64,000 nt of DNA, taken from assembly GCA_964444835.1 (NCBI GenBank), contig CAYUIT010000011.1:1-64000 (forward strand). The letters run 5' to 3'. Each line of letters opens with the position of its first letter. The stretch's first letter is position 1. Below are positions 58,978 to 64,000 of the stretch, one piece after another. The translations under genes were made by a program, and so were the position numbers. Below the pieces are notes generated by a model, which was given only the letters and a program-made list of their open reading frames with translations, was not told the origin of the DNA and did no database searches. Origin of the DNA: CADEED01 sp964444835 (lineage in GTDB: Bacteria > Pseudomonadota > Gammaproteobacteria > Steroidobacterales > Steroidobacteraceae).

Positions 58978-59618
58978 AGTTCGGTCACGAATTCACACGT
59001 GGGAACGTCCCAACCCGTGACCGCTGGATTGCCGAGCTGCCATCCAGCACCTCGGTAGAACAACTGCGCGGGAAGATTATCGGAATCGACGATGGCACGC
59101 ACGCGTCGGCTGCCGCGTGCGCGCAAATACTCGAGCGCTGCATCGAGCAAGCGCGCACCGATACGCAATCCCGACGAACGCACAAAGGCGGGCCGACGAT
59201 AGGCCTCGGCGACGCCGAACGACAGCAGTTCGCCCACATCGCTGGCGCTTTCGCCTTGCCGCGAGGCATTCAGCTTCGCCGTGTACCACAGATCACCGAT
59301 ACGAGCCGGGCGTGTCGCGCACGCGCGTAGCAACGCCCAGCCGATGTGCAAGGGGCGGCGACTCGTGCCGACCGACATGAAATCCGCCGGGCGAGAGGTC
59401 GCAATGATGAAACCCGCTCGCGTGCCATCCACGTAGGCCACGAACGCATTGACCAAGTCGATTCGCGCGAGACAGCCGTAATAGACATCGCGCATGAATG
59501 CCTCGCCGAGCCGCGCCGCCGGGCTCGTGGGCAACAGTTGCGCGTGCAACGCCGCCGCATCCGCACTCACGCTGGGGCGCTCCCGCACATCGAGGATTTC
59601 TAGTTGGGGAGTCGTCAT
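58974..59618 (-). CDS. GNAT-family N-acetyltransferase in surface-modification operon
   Basis: 214 residues from 'MTTPQLEILDVRERP'; ATG 24 bp upstream less likely. GNAT pattern: 'FMRDVYYGCLARIDLVNAFVAYVDG-RAGFIIAT', motif A 'ELLSFGVAEAYRRPAFVRSSGLRIGARLLDAALEYLRARG' (R-S-S-G-L-R-I-G form), 'RAIVDSDNLPAQLFYRGAGW'. May acylate an amino sugar or other amine. 172 bp separate it from the upstream acyltransferase, the only sizeable gap in the operon. Confidence 0.86.
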   Translation of the reverse strand: MTTPQLEILDVRERPSVSADAAALHAQLLPTSPAARLGEAFMRDVYYGCLARIDLVNAFVAYVDGTRAGFIIATSRPADFMSVGTSRRPLHIGWALLRACATRPARIGDLWYTAKLNASRQGESASDVGELLSFGVAEAYRRPAFVRSSGLRIGARLLDAALEYLRARGSRRVRAIVDSDNLPAQLFYRGAGWQLGNPAVTGWDVPTCEFVTEL

Positions 59619-59790
59619 AGTTGCATTTGGCGAACCCTGCATTCGCGCGGGGCGAGACTAGTATGAACGTTCAAGCGTGTCGAGCCTGCAAACCGGGGCG
59701 TGTTGATCGCTGCAGACACATTGAGCCGCGACTGGCTCACTGGACAGCGATTATGTCTATTGCACTGCTAACTACTGGCATCGTCGCTAC

Positions 59791-60426
59791 TCACGGCCGC
59801 TCGGCGAGCTTTTTCGCAGGTACGCCGCCGACGATCGTGTAAGGCTCAACCGCCTGAGTAACGACCGCACCGGCTGCGACAATAGCCCCTTCGCGCACGT
59901 CGTTCATCACGACGGCGTTGGCGCCCACCCATGCATCGGGGCCTACCGTGATCCGCCGCAGCGCGCCGCCTTGCAAGGCCATCGGCTTTTCGCGCGTGGC
60001 GTAGTGATGGTAGTGCGGGCCTGAGAGCAAGCGGCAGCCCTCGGCGGTGAGCGTGTAATCCTTGATATCGCAGTGATGCACCGTGTTGTACATGCCGATC
60101 AGCACGTTATCGCCCACCTCGACATCGCGGTACAGGAACACGGAGCCGAAGCCGATCATCACGTTCTTGCCGCACGCACGCAGCGTAAAGCGATAGAACT
60201 CGTAGCGCACGATCGTTCCGATCACATACGGCACGAAGGCTAACGACTGCGAGCACGTCAGGAAAATGAAATCCGACAGGCGCGAGAGCAACGCGAGTGG
60301 CAGCACCAGCGGCCAAGTCAGCACGCCGGCAATGCGCATTGCCACGGCAAGCCCGCCCGACGGAGCGAACTGATCGTATTCGATCGGCGTCTCCCGATCG
60401 GCGACGATGCGTCCGTCGTGTCGCAC
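59791..60426 (-). CDS. Left-handed beta-helix (hexapeptide) acyltransferase
   Basis: 211 residues from a GTG two bases after the stop of the ligase gene. N-terminal hydrophobic helix ('VLTWPLVLPLALLSRLSDFIF'), then hexapeptide coils with Ile/Val-Gly repeats: 'VMIGFGSVFLYRDVEVGDNVLIGMYNTV', active His region 'SGPHYHHYATREKP', 'VGPDAWVGANAVVMNDVREGAIVAAGAVV', ending 'IVGGVPAKKLAERP' (quoted in pieces). Sugar O- or N-acyltransferases of the WbbJ/NodL type share this. Placed after an ACP and acyl ligase, it is the likely transferase of the ACP-bound acyl group. Confidence 0.9.
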   Translation of the reverse strand: MRHDGRIVADRETPIEYDQFAPSGGLAVAMRIAGVLTWPLVLPLALLSRLSDFIFLTCSQSLAFVPYVIGTIVRYEFYRFTLRACGKNVMIGFGSVFLYRDVEVGDNVLIGMYNTVHHCDIKDYTLTAEGCRLLSGPHYHHYATREKPMALQGGALRRITVGPDAWVGANAVVMNDVREGAIVAAGAVVTQAVEPYTIVGGVPAKKLAERP

Positions 60427-60428
60427 GG

Positions 60429-61775
60429 CTACTCCACGCGTCGCATTTTCTTGAAGCGATCGCCGTGCAACGCGGCATCGACGAGATCGACTTTCTGCGG
60501 AATTGCGAACCGCGGCAATTTCTCGGCGCAGAAGGCGCGCATCCGCGTACGGAATGCAGCCAAATCCTCGCCGGTCGAAAGCTTCACGCGCGCGTACACC
60601 ACATTGCCGGTGATCGCATTCGGAATGCCGGTGACTGCAACATCCTCGACGCCGGGCATCGTCTGTAACACGCTCTCGACCTCGGCGGGATACACCTTCT
60701 CGCCGCCGACGTTGATCAGCTCCGATTTGCGCCCCAAGATCTTGATGTACTCGCCGTCGACCTCGACCGCGTCCCCGGTGATGAACCAACCATCCTCGGT
60801 GAATGGGCTCGGCGCATTGAGGTAGCCGCGCATCGCCGAGCGCGCCTTGATCTGCAACATGCCATCGACAATGCGCGTCTCGAAGCCTTCACCGCCGACC
60901 TTCACCCACAGGGAATCGTTCGACTTCGACTTCGAGCGCAAGATGCCGACTTCAGACAAGCCATAGGTTTGCTGGAGCTTGACGTTCGGAAACGCGGCGT
61001 GGAAGCGCTTGAGTGTGCTCTCGGGCATCACTTCCGTGCCGTAGGTGACGGTGGACAGCGTGCTCATATCATGGCGGCGCCACGCATCGCTGACTAACAA
61101 CAGGTTCAAGAATGTGGGCGACGTGGGCAACAACTGCACGCCGTGCTGCGAGATCGCTCGACAGACGGTTTCGGGTTGCCGATCGGCGACGGTGACGATA
61201 CAGCCCGCGTTCGACAGGTTGTACAGCAGCGTATTGAAGCCGCCGATGTGATCGAACAGCAGGAAGGTGATCGTGCGCAACGTGTGACGTTTGACTTGAA
61301 ACTTCTCGAGCATCGGCACGATGTCGTGCAACGCCGCTTTGCTCTTGCCCGTGGAACCCGAGGAAAACAGGATCAAGCCTGGGTGGCGCTCGGCTTGCAA
61401 TTGCGTGAGCAAGGCGTGCTGCACTTTCGTACCGAGCGGCAGCACTTGCACGGCGTCGTCGGCATCGATCGTCAGGCGGTACTGCACTTCGGCAATCGCC
61501 AAGAAATCCGGCTTCTTCTCCTCGACCGAACTCGTGAGCGGCACGATGATCGCCCCGTGCTCAATCAATGCGAGCAGCAACGCGACCGAGCGCGGCGAAA
61601 AGTCCGCCTCGATGCTCGTCACCGCGCCGTAGGGCACGCCCTGCGCCTTGAGCGCTGCAGTCATGCGCTCCACTTCGCTCGCGAGCCAGCGATACGACAC
61701 GGATTGATCACGCCAGATCATTGCGGGCGCGGCATCGGCCTCGCGGAAACGTTCGAGTAGGAAGTCGATGTGCAT
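60429..61775 (-). CDS. AMP-dependent acyl ligase, probably acyl-ACP ligase
   Basis: 448 residues; ATG overlapping the SDR stop by 1 bp (TGATG). ANL-superfamily marks: 'LILFSSGSTGKSKAALHD' (P-loop), 'QQTYGLSEVG' (A5), 'GWFITGDAVEVDGEYIKILGRKSELINVGGEKVYPAEVE' (hinge and A8, quoted in parts), final 'HGDRFKKMRRVE' with the adenylating Lys. Shorter than acyl-CoA synthetases, as for stand-alone acyl/aminoacyl activators. Next to an ACP and an SDR, it probably loads a carboxylic acid on that ACP. Contains the second of the two dispersed-motif copies in the last 10 kb. Confidence 0.9.
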   Translation of the reverse strand: MHIDFLLERFREADAAPAMIWRDQSVSYRWLASEVERMTAALKAQGVPYGAVTSIEADFSPRSVALLLALIEHGAIIVPLTSSVEEKKPDFLAIAEVQYRLTIDADDAVQVLPLGTKVQHALLTQLQAERHPGLILFSSGSTGKSKAALHDIVPMLEKFQVKRHTLRTITFLLFDHIGGFNTLLYNLSNAGCIVTVADRQPETVCRAISQHGVQLLPTSPTFLNLLLVSDAWRRHDMSTLSTVTYGTEVMPESTLKRFHAAFPNVKLQQTYGLSEVGILRSKSKSNDSLWVKVGGEGFETRIVDGMLQIKARSAMRGYLNAPSPFTEDGWFITGDAVEVDGEYIKILGRKSELINVGGEKVYPAEVESVLQTMPGVEDVAVTGIPNAITGNVVYARVKLSTGEDLAAFRTRMRAFCAEKLPRFAIPQKVDLVDAALHGDRFKKMRRVE

Positions 61776-62473
61776 CACACGCCTCCGAGATACAAAACTT
61801 GTCCGGTGACAAACTCGCTGCGCGCATCCAAGAAGAAGTCGACGACGTTCGTGACATCGTCCATCTTGCCGAGGCGCTTGATCGCCTGACGCGCTACGAG
61901 CGCATCGATCTTGGGCTTGGGTACGGCGCGGATGAGGTCGGTCTCGATTGGCACCGGGCCGACCGCGTTCACGGTGATGCCATAGGTTGCAAGCTCCCGC
62001 GCCATGACTCGCGTTAGCGCTTCGACAGCGGCCTTCGACGCGACGTAGGCCGCTTCGCCCTCGAGATCGAGCGCCACTGCGACCGTGGAGAAGTTGACGA
62101 TGCGGCCCCGCTTGGCGCGCTGCATCAGCTTCGCCATCTCACGCGCAAACAGGAACGTACCGAGTACGTTCGTATCGAGCACTTTGCGCACCGTGGCAGC
62201 GGGCGTCAATAACAAGTGGTTCATCGACGCGATGCCGGCGTTGTTGATCAGATGATCGACGCCGCCCCATTCACGCCGCACCTCGCCCGCGAGTGCGAGC
62301 ACTGCCTTTTCGTCGGTGACGTCAGCCGCGAAGTGCCGGTAGTTAGCGTGCGTGATCGCGCCCTCGCCGCGGCTAACACCCACGACGCGGTGGCCCTTGG
62401 CCAAATAGTGCTGCGCGAGGTGCAGCCCAATGCCCTTGCGAGCCCCAGTGATGACGGTGACGGGTGCGCTCAT
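61775..62473 (-). CDS. SDR reductase, FabG-like
   Basis: 232 residues. Classical SDR: 'VITGARKGIGLHLAQ' (TGxxxGIG), 'LINNAGIA' (NNAG), active site 'VNFSTVAVALDLEGEAAYVASKAA' with Ser and YxxxK, 'VNAVGPVPIET'. Probably reduces a 3-oxoacyl group on the adjacent ACP to 3-hydroxyacyl with NADPH. ACP gene 26 bp upstream, ligase overlapping downstream. Confidence 0.92.
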   Translation of the reverse strand: MSAPVTVITGARKGIGLHLAQHYLAKGHRVVGVSRGEGAITHANYRHFAADVTDEKAVLALAGEVRREWGGVDHLINNAGIASMNHLLLTPAATVRKVLDTNVLGTFLFAREMAKLMQRAKRGRIVNFSTVAVALDLEGEAAYVASKAAVEALTRVMARELATYGITVNAVGPVPIETDLIRAVPKPKIDALVARQAIKRLGKMDDVTNVVDFFLDARSEFVTGQVLYLGGV

Positions 62474-62499
62474 CGTGTGCCTACGCCGTCACGCACTGA

Positions 62500-62793
62500 T
62501 CAGCCCACACTCAACTGGCCGGCCGCATACTCGGCCAGCGTACTCACCGTGCGATACGGGCTCGATTTCTGCGACAGCGCCTTCTCGTCTGCAAGCGCCA
62601 CTGTCTTGCCGTAGCGATCGCCGATCGCTTGCTCGAGCGCCAGCACTAACGACACCAGCGCCATCGAATCGAGTAAGCCGTCTTGGCCGAACAGCCGCGT
62701 CTCTGCGGTCACCGGGCCGGACACTTCGAGGCCTTCGGTGGCCATCGTCTCCTGCACGGCGGTAATGACTAATGCGATCAGTTCTTCTTTCAT
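62500..62793 (-). CDS. Acyl carrier protein
   Basis: 97 residues. Four-helix ACP with phosphopantetheine site 'GLLDSMALVS' (S43), close to the usual DSL form. Longer C-terminal tail than AcpP. Dedicated carrier for the ligase/SDR pair downstream rather than the fatty-acid synthase ACP, since no fab genes are near. No phosphopantetheinyl transferase in the window. Confidence 0.93.
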   Translation of the reverse strand: MKEELIALVITAVQETMATEGLEVSGPVTAETRLFGQDGLLDSMALVSLVLALEQAIGDRYGKTVALADEKALSQKSSPYRTVSTLAEYAAGQLSVG

Positions 62794-62828
62794 AGCTTCG
62801 AGTATCCAGGTGCGGGGCGTCAGGAGTG

Positions 62829-63806
62829 TTAAACGGCTTGAGCTTCGGGCGTCAGCACTTTGAGGCCCTGGCCCTGCCGGAGCCGATCCGCGTGGCCGCG
62901 CATGGTCAGGAGTTCGTAACGCGAACCCATTAACTCGAGCGCTTCGCTGACGAGCGCCAGCTTTCGCTCGCGCGGAATGTTCATGCCCGGGAAGAACGCC
63001 ACCTCAGGAAGATTGTCGTCGCTGCCCAGGAAGTCGAGTGGGTGCAACAGGATCGAGGGCTGCGTGCTCGTGAGCTGACACATGCGCATCGCAAAGCGCC
63101 AGTACAGACGTGCGATCGGCAATGAGAATCGGCTGAGATACAAGATGTAGCTCAGATGGATCGGCACTTTGAAGAGCGGCATCGTCGTTACGGGAATCTC
63201 GAGCAACTGTCGGCCACTCAATTCCCACACGTAAGGCTTGAGCGGCTTCAACGCATCGGCCCACGTGCCAAAGAGCGCTTTGCGTTGTTCCTTTTCTTCC
63301 TTCGACAGATTGCTCGTGGCAAAGAAGTAGGCCCGCGCCAACGGATTCAGCAAATTCGGAAACACAGTGGCGTCGTACTCGTAGCCACGTCGTGCGAGCA
63401 CGTTGAGCGTGGACGCCGACAAGCTAAAGCCGGGGCCGCGAAACCCGACGGTTTTCTGCCCAGTGGCATCGAAGATGTGCTTTTCGGCGAGCGCGAGCTC
63501 TTCGTCGAGCTGCTGCTCCGAGTACAGGTGCAACCACGGCTCGTGATTGAAGCTGTGATTGCCGATCTCGTGGCCCGCATCCGCGATCGAGCGCAGCGCT
63601 GCGCGATTCTTCTCGAGCGATGCATCGCGACCGACGACGAAAAAGCTGATCGTCAGCTTGCGCTCCTTGAGGAATTGCAGGATGCGCGGCACCGCGATGT
63701 CGAAGTACGACGGGAACGCCTGCCAAGCCGCATCGCCGTGCGTCTTCATGTACGACCACTGATTGTCGAGGTCGAGAGATAAACTGGCGTAACCGTGGGA
63801 AGGCAT
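62829..63806 (-). CDS. NodB-homology polysaccharide deacetylase
   Basis: 325 residues. NodB marks: 'SLSLDLDNQWSYM' (catalytic Asp region), 'TISFFVVGRDAS', 'ADAGHEIGNHSFNHEP' (metal His-x3-His), 'VGFRGPGFSLS', 'SILLHPLDFLG' (final His). No signal peptide, so cytoplasmic action on a lipid-linked or nucleotide sugar is likely. Different branch from the XrtA-type deacetylase at 54463. First complete gene of the operon after the Gfo/Idh fragment; 35 bp to the ACP gene. Confidence 0.9.
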   Translation of the reverse strand: MPSHGYASLSLDLDNQWSYMKTHGDAAWQAFPSYFDIAVPRILQFLKERKLTISFFVVGRDASLEKNRAALRSIADAGHEIGNHSFNHEPWLHLYSEQQLDEELALAEKHIFDATGQKTVGFRGPGFSLSASTLNVLARRGYEYDATVFPNLLNPLARAYFFATSNLSKEEKEQRKALFGTWADALKPLKPYVWELSGRQLLEIPVTTMPLFKVPIHLSYILYLSRFSLPIARLYWRFAMRMCQLTSTQPSILLHPLDFLGSDDNLPEVAFFPGMNIPRERKLALVSEALELMGSRYELLTMRGHADRLRQGQGLKVLTPEAQAV

Positions 63807-63834
63807 GACTGTCTCCGAAAACTCCTAGCGAGCG

Positions 63835-64000
63835 TTAGGTCAGCGAATCGATCTTGACGGGTTGGCCGTTGGTCTTGAGCGACTTCTGCGCCGCATCGAG
63901 CACCTTCACGACGCGCAAGCCATCGCGACCGTCCGATACGGGCGTGCGACGCGACTTCACGCACTCGACGAAGTGTTGGCACTCCAGCCGTAGCGGCTCC
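63835..64000 (-). CDS. Gfo/Idh/MocA-family oxidoreductase, C-terminal fragment (gene continues past window)
   Basis: Only the last 55 codons are visible, up to a TAA stop. The piece 'HFVECVKSRRTPVSDG-DGLRVVKVLDAAQKSL' is the typical C-terminal helix region of NAD-dependent sugar dehydrogenases of this family. By context probably oxidises a nucleotide sugar in the polysaccharide pathway. Start and catalytic Lys-Pro region lie beyond the right edge. Confidence 0.85.
   Translation of the reverse strand, partial: EPLRLECQHFVECVKSRRTPVSDGRDGLRVVKVLDAAQKSLKTNGQPVKIDSLT

Larger units (their letters stand above)
74..61100. repeat. Dispersed heptamer TTGTTAG/CTAACAA, 58 copies
   Basis: Hand-counted first positions. 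TTGTTAG on plus strand: 74, 641, 3437, 3857, 5829, 7082, 7592, 8348, 9095, 9305, 10340, 10694, 11365, 12485, 16855, 18426, 18891, 19715, 20481, 22737, 25911, 26997, 29735, 32577, 33160, 35104, 35188, 38385, 41622, 46009, 46540, 49561, 50600, 53164, 57134. CTAACAA: 2206, 4636, 13460, 14382, 17072, 17924, 21297, 21993, 22119, 25495, 26386, 28718, 30280, 35982, 36997, 40633, 43429, 44169, 45101, 47365, 51683, 53782, 61094. The base before TTGTTAG is nearly always G or C. Codings include Leu-Leu, Asn-Asn, Asn-Lys, Val-Val-Ser (33160, 51683) and Leu-Thr-Thr (38385); two copies sit at stop codons, one between genes. The entry marks the span, not a single element. Confidence 0.75.

Noticed and set aside
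59619..59790. Small plus-strand frame with Cys-rich start between GNAT and acyltransferase genes
   Set aside because: No ribosome site or family resemblance, and it runs into the acyltransferase gene on the other strand.
74..61100. TTGTTAG excess explained only by Leu-Leu codon-pair preference
   Set aside because: About a quarter of copies are antisense or in other frames, two are at stop codons and one is between genes. Codon-pair bias may still contribute.
1..64000. tRNA, rRNA, CRISPR array, insertion sequence, integrase or prophage genes
   Set aside because: None seen on reading both strands; a tRNA or small RNA could still be missed without a covariance search.

Overview
The window reads as a chromosomal segment of a GC-rich, Gram-negative, aerobic gammaproteobacterium. 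Evidence: FadE-type acyl-CoA dehydrogenase, GspA/GspB secretion proteins, TonB-type proteins, lipoproteins with lipoboxes, an outer-membrane beta-barrel, and exopolysaccharide genes of the XrtA/PEP-CTERM type. A Xanthomonadales/Nevskiales/Steroidobacterales-like origin is my guess; no rRNA or lineage-specific marker fixes it. Genes are tightly packed, with many 1-4 bp start/stop overlaps and several convergent genes that overlap at their 3' ends. A 100-N gap at 23589-23688 is flanked by an identical 55-bp sequence on both sides, so it is almost certainly an unmerged contig overlap and not missing DNA.

Layout. 0-6.4 kb: end of fadE, a DUF4286-DUF3667 membrane protein, an isoprenylcysteine-methyltransferase-like protein, dinB, and a Crp/Fnr regulator next to a small DUF2892 membrane protein with two palindromes between them. 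6.5-10.8 kb: gspA-gspB and a one-chain DhaL/FakA-middle/DegV fusion. 10.8-16.1 kb: rhodanese, dodecin, lipocalin, DUF4197, GNAT, a secreted unknown, a membrane-anchored EEP hydrolase, and a MaoC-like protein. 16.3-21.2 kb: a three-gene signalling cassette (degenerate receiver + TonB C-terminal domain; receiver-like + Ser/Thr kinase; CheA-like ATPase without phospho-accepting His). 21.2-25 kb: nucleotide-transporter-like MFS protein, lipoprotein SDR, beta-CASP MBL nuclease. 25-29 kb: IorA/IorB-type molybdenum hydroxylase and an M20 amidohydrolase. 29-36.2 kb: glycosyltransferase, WD40 + CobW GTPase, then a cobalamin riboswitch driving a BtuF-BtuC-BtuD importer, and a YdcZ-like membrane protein. 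36.2-48.9 kb: mixed housekeeping and unknown genes, including a PurD-like ATP-grasp enzyme, PEBP, methyltransferases, a DUF937-OmpA protein, an FAD monooxygenase and a TonB. 49-52.2 kb: rimO and glmS, convergent and abutting stop to stop.

52.2-64 kb is a surface-polysaccharide region: beta-barrel protein, SLBB export protein and XrtA-type deacetylase on the minus strand, then a flippase and a UPF0104-type membrane protein on the plus strand, then a minus-strand operon (Gfo/Idh oxidoreductase, NodB-type deacetylase, acyl carrier protein, SDR reductase, AMP-dependent acyl ligase, hexapeptide acyltransferase, GNAT, methyltransferase). The latter looks like a device for loading and reducing an acyl group on a dedicated ACP and placing it on a sugar.

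The most striking signal is not a gene. The heptamer TTGTTAG (complement CTAACAA), mostly preceded by G or C, occurs 58 times by my hand count. It lies on both strands, in several reading frames, at stop codons and between genes, about once per kilobase over the first 54 kb, but only twice in the last 10 kb. Chance in DNA of this composition would give about three. It behaves like a DNA-level dispersed signal of the uptake-sequence type, and its near absence from the polysaccharide region suggests that region is newer or under different constraint.
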